Part shown: positions 26,957-35,926 of the stretch, in pieces
How the letters are laid out: each line of letters starts with the position of its first letter
How positions within the stretch are numbered: position 1 is the stretch's first letter
DNA from: Paenibacillus sp. HGH0039
GTDB lineage: Bacteria; Bacillota; Bacilli; Paenibacillales; NBRC-103111
Direction of reading: 5' to 3'
NCBI RefSeq assembly: GCF_000411255.1
Contig: NZ_KE150412.1
Location: 2,436,108-2,500,107 of the forward strand
DNA: 64,000 nt
Position numbers and translations under genes: made by a program
Notes under the pieces: generated by a model
What the model was told of the DNA's origin: nothing
Databases searched by the model: none
What the model saw: the letters and a program-made list of their open reading frames with translations, nothing else

Positions 26957-27961
26957 ATGTTACGAAAAACGTTCCTCTCCGCAGCCCTGTCGTTATCGCT
27001 TCTGGCGGCCGCCGTGATTCCTTCCGCCGTTGGCGCAAAGCCGGGGAAAGAGAAGCCGCTTCTCGCTTTTCCCGTCATCAGCGATATTCACATCCAGTCA
27101 TGGGACCCGCAATCGCATCAAAAGTTCAAAGCGGCCCTGAGCGATCTCCATACGCTGGACCCCGACGCGGACGCGCTTGTCATCAACGGCGATCTCACGA
27201 ACGGCATGCCGGCGGATTACGCTAAGCTGAGCGAGCTGATGGAGCAGAACCCGCATCCGCGCAAAGTGTTTTACACGATGGGCAACCATGAATACTACAA
27301 AGCCTGGATCGACCGGAACGGCTCCTGGAATGCGGATGCTTTTCCGAACGGCGAGACGGAGCAAGCGTCTATCGGACGGTTTCTTCAACTCTCCGGCAAG
27401 AAAAAAGTTTACGGCGATCAGGTCGTGAACGGCTTCCGCTTCATTTTCTTGGGCTCGGAACAGTACCGTCAGTCGGATCCGAGCAACTTGGAGGATGCCT
27501 GGCTTTCGGGGGAGCAGCTTGAATTCCTCAAAGCTTCCCTACGGAAAGGAGCCGCGAGCGGCAAGCCCGTCTTCGTCTTCCTGCATCAGCCGCTTCCCGG
27601 CACCGTATCCGGTACGAGTTTCTGCTGCGTCAATAACCGGGCCATCGTTCAGCATGAGGAATTGCGAAAAATCCTCTCGGCTTATCCCCAGGTGATCTTC
27701 TTCTCGGGCCACACCCACTGGGAGCTCAAACTGCCGGGCACCCTTGTCCAAGACAAGTTTACAATGGTGAATTCGTCCTCCGTCATCCAGCCCTGGACCG
27801 ACAACGGAAACGGCGGCGAAATGCTTACGGGTCCGGACGAAAGCGAAGGCCTGTATGTCGAAGTATACAAAGACAAAGTCAGCATCAAAGGACGCGACTT
27901 TTACCGGCAGCGCTGGATTCCGGAAGCCCAGTTTACCCTTCCCCGGAGCGTAGAAGATTAA
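26957..27961 (+). CDS. Secreted metallophosphoesterase
   Basis: Calcineurin-like phosphatase of 334 residues with a signal peptide (cleavage near AVGA). Metal-binding motifs in order are VISDIHIQ, VINGDLTNG, TMGNHEYY, FLHQPLPG and FSGHTHWELK, which together form the two-metal site. ATG 26957 has GAGGAGG upstream; an upstream in-frame ATG at 26915 has no ribosome-binding site and would spoil the signal peptide. The substrate is unknown; related exported enzymes act on phosphomonoesters or diesters at the cell surface. Confidence 0.82.
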   Translation: MLRKTFLSAALSLSLLAAAVIPSAVGAKPGKEKPLLAFPVISDIHIQSWDPQSHQKFKAALSDLHTLDPDADALVINGDLTNGMPADYAKLSELMEQNPHPRKVFYTMGNHEYYKAWIDRNGSWNADAFPNGETEQASIGRFLQLSGKKKVYGDQVVNGFRFIFLGSEQYRQSDPSNLEDAWLSGEQLEFLKASLRKGAASGKPVFVFLHQPLPGTVSGTSFCCVNNRAIVQHEELRKILSAYPQVIFFSGHTHWELKLPGTLVQDKFTMVNSSSVIQPWTDNGNGGEMLTGPDESEGLYVEVYKDKVSIKGRDFYRQRWIPEAQFTLPRSVED

Positions 27962-27964
27962 AAG

Positions 27965-27998
27965 ACAAAGCCGCGGATCTCCTGCCCGCGGCTTTGTT
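27965..27998 (+). terminator. Terminator after the metallophosphoesterase
   Basis: ACAAAGCCGCGG pairs with CCGCGGCTTTGT around a nine-base loop, a few bases after the stop. The U-run is short. Confidence 0.75.
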
Positions 27999-28179
27999 CC
28001 GGTTGTGCATCCTGTCGTCACGGCCGGGCTTTCTCATTGCCCATCTTCCGAAAGTGTAAAGCACACGGAGCAGCCGAAGCACCCGAAGTCCCCAGCCAAA
28101 CCTGAAAAGCCTTCTGGAATGGTATACTGGTTAGGACATTTCCAGCGCTTCAAGCGTACCGCAAAGGAGAACGGACATT

Positions 28180-28923
28180 TTGCAGCTGCTTTTTGAAGAA
28201 ACCGGCCCCGGCCATGTGATCCGGGTTTACGACACGAACGAACTGTACGGCGAGAAAGGCCGCTTCCGCGTGCTCCAATTCGCAAATGATGCCATACAAG
28301 GAGCGCTTGATCTGAACAATCCCGGGCGCATCCTGTTCGAATATCCCAGAGCGCTCGTCCATCTCATGGAGATGAACCGGCCCGCTTTCGAAAACGTGTT
28401 TATGATCGGTCACGGAATCGGGACTCTGGCGGGGCACTATCCGCAGAAACGGTTCACCATAGCGGAACACGATCCTAAAGTCGTGGAACTCAGCAGAACC
28501 TATTTCGGCTGCGACCAGGAAAATATCATTCTCGGCGACGGACGTGAGATTCTGGATCAGGAACCGCCGGAGGCGTACGATTACGTGATCCTGGATGCTT
28601 TTACCGAGAAAGGAACCCCCCGGCACCTCGTCTCCCGCCAATTCTTCAAGCTCAGCCGCAGCAAGCTGAACCCGGACGGTGCCATTCTCATGAATCTGTT
28701 CGGCAAAAGCATGCGCGACAACCATATCAGCGCCATTTACACAACCCTTGGCGAGGTTTTTTCTCACAGGAAAGCTTTTTATCTGCCTTCGGAAGGCACA
28801 CGGGATACGCTGAACATCCTTCTGGCAGGCGGCAGCAGCCCCCTAACGTACCAAGCCCGCCACATGGCCGGCTTTGTTGAATTTGAACCGGAACAAGGTT
28901 ATCTGATTACAGACCGTTTGTAA
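28180..28923 (+). CDS. Spermidine-synthase-like SAM-dependent protein
   Basis: A 247-residue Rossmann-fold protein of the spermidine synthase superfamily. The SAM/dcSAM-binding region reads MIGHGIGTLAGHYP, then FTIAEHDPKVVELSRTYFG with the acidic strand end, and ILGDGREIL then YDYVILDAF. The N-terminal beta-domain is short, as in many Bacillales 'spermidine synthase' homologues not shown to make spermidine. The start is TTG 28180 with AAAGGAGA ten bases upstream. Whether it transfers aminopropyl or methyl groups cannot be decided; it has no polyamine neighbours. Confidence 0.7.
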   Translation: MQLLFEETGPGHVIRVYDTNELYGEKGRFRVLQFANDAIQGALDLNNPGRILFEYPRALVHLMEMNRPAFENVFMIGHGIGTLAGHYPQKRFTIAEHDPKVVELSRTYFGCDQENIILGDGREILDQEPPEAYDYVILDAFTEKGTPRHLVSRQFFKLSRSKLNPDGAILMNLFGKSMRDNHISAIYTTLGEVFSHRKAFYLPSEGTRDTLNILLAGGSSPLTYQARHMAGFVEFEPEQGYLITDRL

Positions 28924-29060
28924 CTACATTGTGACCTTTCCATGCGCATTTTGGTTTATGATGAGAGTAACAAGCCAGACAGAGCGTTTTAAACCGGCCC
29001 AGCCGGGTAAAGAATCTGTAAGGCATCCTAATCATTTTTCCGCAAAGGGGTTACACACAC

Positions 29061-29573
29061 ATGAAAAAGATGGTCTTTTTCACTACTCTGATGGTATCTA
29101 TGCTGGCTTTCGTCACTTCCGCCAATGCAGTCGATTCCGAATATTCGCCCGTTCCCCGCAGCGAGGACACCGTAACCGTTATGATTTCTTCCCTTGAAAA
29201 TAAAAACGGCTCTCTCTATCTGCAAGGAGACCAAATCGAGTGGTACGAAGGCGCAGAAGCCGATCAAAAATTCATTGAGCATGAAACGGACATCGGCGAT
29301 ATGACACACGCCCCCGACGGCTACTATATCGTTAACGATCAAGAGAAGCTCGAAAGCTTCGAAATCGATCCGAACGCCCAGGTCCTCATGCAGCTTTACG
29401 ATCATGACGGCACTTACGAAGGCGTAGACGTCAAGTGGAACGAAGAAGTACCGCTCACCAAGTTCCTAGCCATTTATCCTAACAATAACCTGCTCGATGT
29501 GAGCACATTTCCGTTCCATTTAACGATCAAAGACCATAAGGTCGTGAAAATCGTTCAGCAGTACATTCCGTAA
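29061..29573 (+). CDS. Secreted protein of unknown function
   Basis: A 170-residue protein with an N-terminal signal peptide (MVSMLAFVTSANA). The mature part is acidic and beta-rich (VTVMISSLENKNGSLYLQGDQIEWYEG). The C-terminal half reads LTKFLAIYPNNNLLDVSTFPFHLTIKDHKVVKIVQQYIP. I do not recognise a family. ATG 29061 has AAAGGGG upstream and a strong terminator follows, so it is a single-gene unit. Confidence 0.65.
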   Translation: MKKMVFFTTLMVSMLAFVTSANAVDSEYSPVPRSEDTVTVMISSLENKNGSLYLQGDQIEWYEGAEADQKFIEHETDIGDMTHAPDGYYIVNDQEKLESFEIDPNAQVLMQLYDHDGTYEGVDVKWNEEVPLTKFLAIYPNNNLLDVSTFPFHLTIKDHKVVKIVQQYIP

Positions 29574-29619
29574 ACAAAAGCGTGTTCGGCTGAACACATG
29601 CTATAAGCTTGCCGTTGCA

Positions 29620-29651
29620 GAAAAGGACCCGATCAAGATCGGGTCCTTTTT
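29620..29651 (+). terminator. Terminator after the secreted protein
   Basis: AAAAGGACCCGATC-AA-GATCGGGTCCTTTTT, a perfect 14-base stem with a T-run. Confidence 0.92.
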
Positions 29652-29862
29652 GTATGGAATTGTACAAACGCGCCAAATCTCATACTGTTATGTCCCCCCC
29701 GTTTTGCCTAGATGTTCTTCCGCCCACTTCGAATTTTCCTACATACTATAAAAAAACAAAAAAACTGCAACCCAAGATACAGGTAGCAGGCTTTTCATTT
29801 TGCAAGCTTATACTCAAGTTAAGAGCTGCAAAACAATTAATTATGTCAGCAGTAAAAAAACT

Positions 29863-29906
29863 TTGGAACTAATTTTGTTGATTTCATTGGGCTTGCCCCG
29901 GCACTT
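29863..29906 (+). repeat. Copy 1 of a 44-bp imperfect repeat
   Basis: Starts TTGGAACTAATTTTGTTGAT and continues through GCTTGCCCCGGCAC. A related copy in the same orientation is at 36885-36929 and a partial one at 38810-38830. It lies in a gene-free stretch (29652-29987) that holds nothing else I can name. Confidence 0.5.
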
Positions 29907-29987
29907 GAGAGACAAGTAAAACGATGTGTCCGCACAGCCAATGTTTTCTTTTCCGATTTCATCACAGTTGGAGCATTGCTGACTTAG

Positions 29988-30533
29988 TCAAAAAGTAGGT
30001 GGAGTAGAAACCGCTATTAACATCGTTTCGCCATCCCAGATATTCTTATAACTATGGGGGATTCTGGCATCATAATAGATGCTGTCCCCTTCTTCGAGCG
30101 TATAACGTTCATTGCCAAGCACAAACTCCAAACGCCCGGAGTGAACAAATAGAAACTCCTCGCCATCGCTATGGCCGACGCCGATGTCGCCGTAAGTGGC
30201 TCCTTGTTCCAGTACTCCCCATATCGGTCCCATTTTGTTGCTGCTTCCTCGGCTGAGAGCGTACCAGGTAATACGGGAACCCTCGGAATGCACCAAAGGT
30301 TTGCGCTCGTTTTTTCTAACGACAATGCTTCGCTTCTCCTCGCCGAACAAATTCGTAAAATTCACGTTTAATGCGTTCGCTATGCGCTTCAGAACACTGA
30401 TGGACGGATTCGCCTTATCGCGTTCAATTTCACTGAGAAAAGACAAGGATACAGAGGCTGCTTCGGCTACCTTCTTGAGCGTTAATTTCTGTTTTTTTCG
30501 CGTGCTTCGAATTGTTTCACCGATCGAATTCAT
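29988..30533 (-). CDS. XRE-family regulator with cupin domain
   Basis: 181 residues: an N-terminal HTH (RKKQKLTLKKVAEAASVSLSFLSEIE, residues about 13-38) joined to a cupin_2 effector domain (HSDGEEFLFVHSGRLEFVLG and YTLEEGDSIYYDARIPH). Proteins of this build repress catabolic operons and sense small metabolites. ATG 30533 is preceded by AGGAGG. It is divergent from the MBL-hydrolase/alpha-beta-hydrolase operon. A perfect palindrome right before its start, and a matching half-site near the other promoter, make that operon its likely target. Confidence 0.85.
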   Translation of the reverse strand: MNSIGETIRSTRKKQKLTLKKVAEAASVSLSFLSEIERDKANPSISVLKRIANALNVNFTNLFGEEKRSIVVRKNERKPLVHSEGSRITWYALSRGSSNKMGPIWGVLEQGATYGDIGVGHSDGEEFLFVHSGRLEFVLGNERYTLEEGDSIYYDARIPHSYKNIWDGETMLIAVSTPPTF

Positions 30534-30559
30534 GTGCCAGCCTCCTAAATTTCAAACTT

Positions 30560-30578
30560 ATTTCGCTGACAGCGAAAT
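30560..30578. promoter_or_regulatory. Candidate operator of the XRE-cupin regulator
   Basis: ATTTCGCT-GAC-AGCGAAAT is a perfect inverted repeat with 8-base arms, located 27 bases before the regulator start. The half-site AGCGAAATTT recurs at 30757-30766 towards the divergent operon. Confidence 0.6.
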
Positions 30579-30866
30579 TTGTAACTTTATAATAGGTGTA
30601 AACATGAGCAACATCAAGCCCTTTTACTAGGACGGAATTACGGTGTAAAAACGTTGATTTGTCCGTTTTAGTGGACTACTATTTTATTAAGGTTGACGGA
30701 CGAATTCCCCCGGATATTACACATCGTTCATTCTCAACAGAATAATTTTCATTTGTAGCGAAATTTTTAAGGAAACGAAATACGAATCACATGATTGCAA
30801 CGGAAAGCCTTTCCTTGTTATTCGGATTCATAGAACCGTGTCAGAAGGACGAAAGGGGCATAAAGA

Positions 30867-31763
30867 ATGTCTACCAAAATTCCCAAGGTCTATCAAGTAG
30901 GTGATGTTACCGTTACACGTGTCACGGAGATGATGCTTGACGGTATTCCACCAGAAGTGTATTTTCCGGGATCGTGGGACCCCATGTTCCTGGAGGAGAA
31001 TCGGAACTCTCTTTCGGCTGGCCTGATCGATGGCAATTCTCAGCTTATCGTTAGCATTGGAACATGGGTGGTGAAAACCCCGAAGCATACGATCCTTATC
31101 GATACGGCTACAGGAAATGATAAAAACTTGCCTCTAAATCCGGATCTCGCCAATCTCCAGCTCCCTTATCTCGAGCGGCTGAAGGAGGCGGGGGTTACGC
31201 CGGAGGAAGTGGACTACGTTCTGCTGACGCATCTGCACGTGGACCATGTCGGTTGGAATACGAAGCTCGTTGACGGAAAATGGGTACCGACTTTCCCAAA
31301 TGCCAAATACGTATTTCCCCTTGCAGAGCAACAATATTACTCCAGCGAGGCCAGCCACAACAAAGCAAACGAAGTAAACTTTAACGTTTACGAAGAAAGC
31401 GTATTGCCTGTTGTTGAAGCCGGCTTAACGCAAACCATCGGCCCAGAGGGCGGGGAATTTCTTGATATTTTCAAATTCATTCCGACACCCGGCCACAGCA
31501 TCGGCCAAATGTCCATCGGTCTTAAATCTGGCGGAAAAGAAGCTTTATTTGGCGCCGATGTGATGCACCATCCGTTACAGGTCTATAATCCGGAATGGAA
31601 TTCCATGTACTGCGAATTTACCGATCAAGCCCATATTTCACGGCTCCGGGTGCTGGAATTCATAGCGGATCGCCCGGTCATTTATTTCAGTACGCATTTC
31701 CCCGAAAGCGCGGCGGGGTACGTGACTCGCAGCGGGGACGGGTACAAGTGGGACTTTATTTAA
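30867..31763 (+). CDS. MBL-fold metallo-hydrolase
   Basis: 298 residues of the metallo-beta-lactamase fold, resembling quorum-quenching lactonase-type hydrolases. The zinc motif HLHVDHVGW and the later histidine in PTPGHSIGQM and aspartate in LFGADVMHH are all present, with a final histidine in STHFPES. ATG 30867 has AAAGGGG upstream. It starts an operon with the alpha/beta hydrolase, 41 bases apart, divergent from the XRE-cupin regulator. I infer a small catabolic or detoxifying pathway for an ester or lactone; the substrate is not evident. Confidence 0.82.
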   Translation: MSTKIPKVYQVGDVTVTRVTEMMLDGIPPEVYFPGSWDPMFLEENRNSLSAGLIDGNSQLIVSIGTWVVKTPKHTILIDTATGNDKNLPLNPDLANLQLPYLERLKEAGVTPEEVDYVLLTHLHVDHVGWNTKLVDGKWVPTFPNAKYVFPLAEQQYYSSEASHNKANEVNFNVYEESVLPVVEAGLTQTIGPEGGEFLDIFKFIPTPGHSIGQMSIGLKSGGKEALFGADVMHHPLQVYNPEWNSMYCEFTDQAHISRLRVLEFIADRPVIYFSTHFPESAAGYVTRSGDGYKWDFI

Positions 31764-31804
31764 TACGACCTGACAACAAACACAATACGAAAGGCGCTGA
31801 ACTT

Positions 31805-32803
31805 ATGACAACCCATGATTTTCTTAATGATATAAATATCGTGACTGAAGACCTGCGTATCCCGAGTGATACGCCCGGAATCGATCTTTATGTACGAAAC
31901 AAACGTCCAGCTTCCATGAATACCTTCTCTAACGAAAAAACAATCGTGATGGTTCATGGCGCTACCTATCCAATTTGCAGTCTGTACGATGTGAAGCTGG
32001 ACGGCTTCACTTTCCTGGACTACCTTGCAAGCCATGGCTATGACGTGTACGCCGTGGACGTCCGCGGCTACGGCGGCTCGACACGACCTCCTGAGATGGA
32101 GCAGCCTGCCGCCCTTAATCCGCCGCTTGTTCGCACGGAAACAGGGGTCCGAGATTTTGGCGCAGCCCTGGACTATGTTCTGAAACGCCGGAATTTAATG
32201 AAGGTCAACGTACTGGGGATGTCTTGGGGAGGAACGGTTGCGGGAGCTTATACCAGTCAAAACAATGATAAAGTAAACAAGCTTACGCTTGTCGCTCCGC
32301 AATGGCTGAGCTCCAAACCGATTCCTATCGATACCGGAGGTCCGCTTGGTTCGTATCGCCTTGTTGCTGTCGGCAGCACGAAGGAACGCTGGCTAAGCGC
32401 CGCACCGGAACATAAACGCGGCGATTTGATTCCAGATGGCTGGTTTAAACAATGGGTCAAAGCCACTCTTGCTTCCGACCCAGGGAGCCTAACCAATCAT
32501 CCGGAGCATATTCGGGCGAACAACGGCCCTATCCTGGATATCCGCGAATACTGGACGGCTGGCAAAGCTTTCTATGATCCTAAGGAAATTACCGTTCCCG
32601 TCCTTCTTGTCCATGCCGAGTGGGATATCGATGTCCCTCTTAAATTAGCCCAGAACTTCTTCACTTCCCTGACAGGAGCAGCATATCGCCGCTGGGTTGA
32701 AATCGGTGAAGGGACGCACATGGTTTTGCTGGAGAAAAATAGACTTCAGGCTTTTCAAGCCATTCGCGGTTTCTTGGATGAAGCGTACGAACCGGTGAAA
32801 TAA
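31805..32803 (+). CDS. Alpha/beta hydrolase
   Basis: 332 residues with the canonical fold: oxyanion segment MVHGATYP, nucleophile in GMSWGG (Ser between Met and Trp), catalytic Asp in HAEWDIDVP and catalytic His in GEGTHMVL. ATG 31805 follows an AAAGGCG box; the frame open further upstream to 31595 lies inside the MBL gene. It forms an operon with the MBL-fold hydrolase. The N-terminal extension SDTPGIDLYVRNK resembles haloalkane or carboxylester hydrolases. Substrate unknown. Confidence 0.82.
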   Translation: MTTHDFLNDINIVTEDLRIPSDTPGIDLYVRNKRPASMNTFSNEKTIVMVHGATYPICSLYDVKLDGFTFLDYLASHGYDVYAVDVRGYGGSTRPPEMEQPAALNPPLVRTETGVRDFGAALDYVLKRRNLMKVNVLGMSWGGTVAGAYTSQNNDKVNKLTLVAPQWLSSKPIPIDTGGPLGSYRLVAVGSTKERWLSAAPEHKRGDLIPDGWFKQWVKATLASDPGSLTNHPEHIRANNGPILDIREYWTAGKAFYDPKEITVPVLLVHAEWDIDVPLKLAQNFFTSLTGAAYRRWVEIGEGTHMVLLEKNRLQAFQAIRGFLDEAYEPVK

Positions 32804-32851
32804 ATGCTGCTGCAAGAGCGGACTTTAACATTATATTACTTGCTTGCCTAA

Positions 32852-33085
32852 TTAGAGTTACGCGGCGAAGCAAGAGTAATCTTCATTTCTGTCAATGGCT
32901 TTACAGACCCAGCAATCAAACTATCTAAGGATGCATTGAGTAAAGCTTTTATAGTGCTGTGTAATCTCCACGAGATATTAAATATGCTGTCACATGGCGG
33001 TGACTTAAAACATCTATTAAAAGAAAAAATCCAGAAAGCAATTATTGAAAAAAATCCTTATTATACTTATGGTTCAGAAAAATAA
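32852..33085 (+). pseudogene. C-terminal remnant of a restriction-endonuclease-like protein
   Basis: The frame opens after a TAA at 32849-32851 and has no start, but reads RVIFISVNGFTDPAIK, then LHEILNMLSHGGDLKHLLKEKI and ends NPYYTYGSEK. This resembles the C-terminal end of Mrr/restriction-endonuclease-like domain proteins, which end in a 'G-x-DL..LL..KI..A' helix. I read it as a truncated gene left by the rearrangement next to the intron remnant. The match is from memory of the family and weak. Confidence 0.35.
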
Positions 33086-33227
33086 ATTTTCTCCTTAATA
33101 TTGGATAGTAATAAAAGAAATATTAGTTTCTCTGAAATGACAGCTTGAGATCTTTTAAACGCTGCTAAGACTTTTGTTAGCTAGCACCCTAATAATTTCC
33201 ATAATTTTTCTATGGTTCAAAAACACG

Positions 33228-33263
33228 CAAAAGAACTCAGCTAAGTTAGCTGCGTTCTTTTTT
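33228..33263. terminator. Stem-loop with T-run
   Basis: AAAGAAC-AGCTAA arms pair with TAGCT-GTTCTTTTTT on the plus strand. It would end transcripts from the hydrolase operon or the remnant before it. Confidence 0.6.
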
Positions 33264-33379
33264 GCTGCAATAGTTATCCAATCCATAACTTGACAACTCA
33301 CCCCAATAAGAAATTAAACATAGCATCTTATCCCAGCGTATACCACCTTTGGGCTGATTTCCAATCGCGACAAATGATT

Positions 33380-34061
33380 TTAAAATCGTCCGCGTAGCGC
33401 ACCAGGTAGCCTTCTTTCAGGCTGGACCGTATCTTCGCAACCCTCTCGCCGGTTCTCGATTTGAAAGGTTTCGTCGTCGAAGAATCCCAATATGTCGATG
33501 TCTACTATAAAATGCATTGATGCCTGATTGATGAGAAATTGCACTCTTGCCATGGCATGATGTGTCAATCGAAGGGGTCTGAAGCCATAACTATGGTTGT
33601 AAAATTGGGCTTCAGCTATGGGCTCAAGGACTTGCTTGAAGCACTGTTGAATGATGCGATCTAGAATACAAGGGATGCCAAGAGGTCTCATTTTGCCGTT
33701 ATCTTTTTCAATAAGCTTCCGTCTGACTTTCTTAGGGCGGTAGTTTTTCAGCCTGTTTTGGATTTCACTAACTAATTCATTTTAGGAGCATTGTTCGATG
33801 TCTTTGATGGTTAACCCATCGGTTCCTGGTGGTCTTTGATCCTTTGTTGGACTTCATCGTGCGATAAGCTAGCAATATGTTTTCTCTGGATGTAATGGTC
33901 CCATAGAGAGGAGAGAAGATTTCTTTGTTTGCTGCTCTTTCGTACAAATCCGTAAAAGATTCCGGCATGCCGTAATATTCCCAATTTCGTAGAGCTTGCA
34001 CTGTAGCATCTCTCCTAATGAAGCGATGTCCCCACGTTCCTACCTGATCGGTGCAATTCAC
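33380..34061 (-). pseudogene. Degenerate group II intron reverse transcriptase/maturase (ltrA-like)
   Basis: Two frames on the minus strand together spell the N-terminal part of an intron-encoded protein. The upstream frame (34061 to about 33860) gives LRNWEYYGMPESFTDLYERA and SPLYGTITSRENILLAYRTM. The downstream frame gives KLIEKDNGKMRPLGIPCILD, YNHSYGFRP and the RT core FIVDIDILGFFDD. A frameshift near 33850 and a stop around 33785 break it, and the catalytic YADD, maturase domains and domain V are missing. It is a dead remnant; no functional intron can be drawn. Confidence 0.8.
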
Positions 34062-34841
34062 GTATGGAAAATGATCGTTCTATTCAATTAGACTTGGGGC
34101 TGTTCCTCCACCTCGATTACAGAGGCTTCATCAGTCGTGCCCCTACCCTCACAAGAATAAATCCATTTCGGCTAGTGCCTTATTGCAACCGTTTTGGGTA
34201 ACAGCCCTTACTGCAACGTCCCTTGCTTTCCAAGTCCCCTACATCCTATCTATGCGTTCTGGACTTAGGTGCTTCCTCTAAGCCTGTGAGACCAATGCCA
34301 CCATTGTTCGGCATAGCGTATTTCATAGAAGAAAGTTTTACTCTACGCCACTCACCCCATCGTCCGATGGTACATACGTTTCCGCATGCTCTAACTTTAG
34401 ACCTGTACATTCGGAAGTTCGTCAGTTCGCTTCTGTGCGAGCATTCTCACCATATCCAGTTTTTCAGCCGCGCGACATATCCGTTGGCATACCTTTTTTA
34501 AAAAATTGGCTCCAGCCTTCGTTCTGTCGAATCTACCTGTACTTCACACCCCATGACCTGTTAGTCATGACGCGCGCAGGAGTATTGGCGGGATGGTTTC
34601 GGGATACATGGTTCCATCATTCCCATCCTTGGTTGTAAATTTAAGATTACACTCCGTAATCTCCTGCTTTTCACACTGATTGGTGCTTATAGCAGAACTT
34701 GTCATACTTCCTCGTTAGTTCAATCTCAACCTAGAGTGGTATAGACTGATCGAACTCAACCTCTAAAATATACTCTGTAGATGCATTATCGTACAATGAA
34801 TTTAACCTTACGCCTAAGGATGACTGCTCCTAGCAGTATTG
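34062..34841. other. Non-coding region, possibly the 5' RNA part of the intron remnant
   Basis: About 780 bases upstream (in the minus-strand sense) of the reverse transcriptase remnant. Group II introns carry their structured domains I-III here, but I cannot identify the GUGYG boundary or pair the helices by eye. Open frames in the stretch show no family features. Confidence 0.3.
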
Positions 34842-35876
34842 TCATAGATGTGAGATGTTCAGCAACAGGGGAGCAGCCGGAGCGGATTCCGAGGATGGAG
34901 CGTCTCCTCCGAGCTCCAGCACCGCCACGATCCGCTCCTGCGGCCGAATCCCAAACGGCTTGCACCATTCCCGGTCATAAATCCATTCCGGAACCGTGCG
35001 CCGCACGTGCCAATGCTTGGATTTGGCTAACAATTGAAAATTTTGGATCAAACAGCATACCGCCGCGTAATCCTCCTCCTGCTTGTGGGGATCCGCTTCT
35101 TCCTTCGCCACGATCAGGAGAAATGCCGGCGACGCATCCCCATACGAAACTCGAAGCTTGCCGGCCGCTTCGCCGCCCGTCACATAGATAAAGCGCCACG
35201 GTTCCCTTAGTCCATCATTCGGCGCCCAGACGGCGTCATTCAGCATTTCGAGGATGCTTTGCGCGGGAATTCGGACGTTATCCAACTGCGGCCCATCTGG
35301 CTCCCCGCCTCCACCGATTGTGGTCCATTTCTGCTTCGCCGGCGTTCTTCTCCGGGATCTCGGCGCTTTATCGAAATATCCCGCATGCAAAATCCCTGCA
35401 AGCCTTTCACCTTCCCGCAAACCGATTTCCGCAAGAAACGACTCGCTTTGAAACATTGGGTCCGTGTCCCACAGCATGCCCAACCCACGCTCCCAGCCCA
35501 GCAGTTGAAAATTTTGCATGACACTGCAAACTGCTGCGTAATTTTCGTCGCTCTGCCGCCGATTGGCGGCGGATTCTGCAATGAAGATCAGGTGAGCGGG
35601 AATATCCGTTATTCGCTTTGTGAGAAAATCGATCATTTTGACAGGAAGGAGCTTCCCGAGTTTGCTTTCCTTCATCTTAGCTATCATGCTCTCAACCAGC
35701 CTTTGACGCGACTCCGGCGTGCCGGCGTAAATACAACGCCAGCGCGGCGTACCCTCGGCCTCGTACAGGCTTGCCGCTCCGTTCAGCAAGTATATGAGCA
35801 GTTCCGGCTCTACCGGAGTTGCGTTGAATCTCCGGATGGTTCTACGTTCTCTAATCGTTTGGGAAAAATCCAACAT
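34842..35876 (-). CDS. Tandem nitroreductase-fold protein
   Basis: 344 residues containing two nitroreductase-like (FMN) domains in a row. The first starts at FSQTIRERRTIRRFNATPVE and includes NYAAVCSVMQNFQLLGWERGLGMLW. The second starts near RIPAQSILEMLNDAVWAPNDGLREPWRF and includes DYAAVCCLIQNFQLLAKS. Ordinary nitroreductases are homodimers of single domains, so this chain may be a fused dimer. ATG 35876 has AAGGAGGG. It follows the MarR regulator by 50 bases with a perfect 14-base palindrome between them. Reduction of a quinone or nitro compound under MarR control is my inference. Confidence 0.75.
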   Translation of the reverse strand: MLDFSQTIRERRTIRRFNATPVEPELLIYLLNGAASLYEAEGTPRWRCIYAGTPESRQRLVESMIAKMKESKLGKLLPVKMIDFLTKRITDIPAHLIFIAESAANRRQSDENYAAVCSVMQNFQLLGWERGLGMLWDTDPMFQSESFLAEIGLREGERLAGILHAGYFDKAPRSRRRTPAKQKWTTIGGGGEPDGPQLDNVRIPAQSILEMLNDAVWAPNDGLREPWRFIYVTGGEAAGKLRVSYGDASPAFLLIVAKEEADPHKQEEDYAAVCCLIQNFQLLAKSKHWHVRRTVPEWIYDREWCKPFGIRPQERIVAVLELGGDAPSSESAPAAPLLLNISHL

Positions 35877-35890
35877 AATCCCTCCTTATG

Positions 35891-35904
35891 GTTTACTAGT
35901 AAAC
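35891..35904. promoter_or_regulatory. Candidate MarR operator
   Basis: GTTTACTAGTAAAC is a perfect palindrome in the gap between the MarR gene and the nitroreductase gene. A degenerate relative, GTTTACATTGAAAC, lies at 36432-36445 just upstream of the MarR start. Confidence 0.55.
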
Positions 35905-35926
35905 AAAAACAATAAAAAAATTTAGC

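Noticed and set aside
33380..34061. Retron or other defence reverse transcriptase
   Set aside because: The motifs LRNWEYYGMPESFTDLYE and MRPLGIP belong to group II intron maturases, and the frame is broken.
34223..34501. 92-codon plus-strand ORF
   Set aside because: Lies in the probable intron RNA region, with no ribosome-binding site and no recognisable features.
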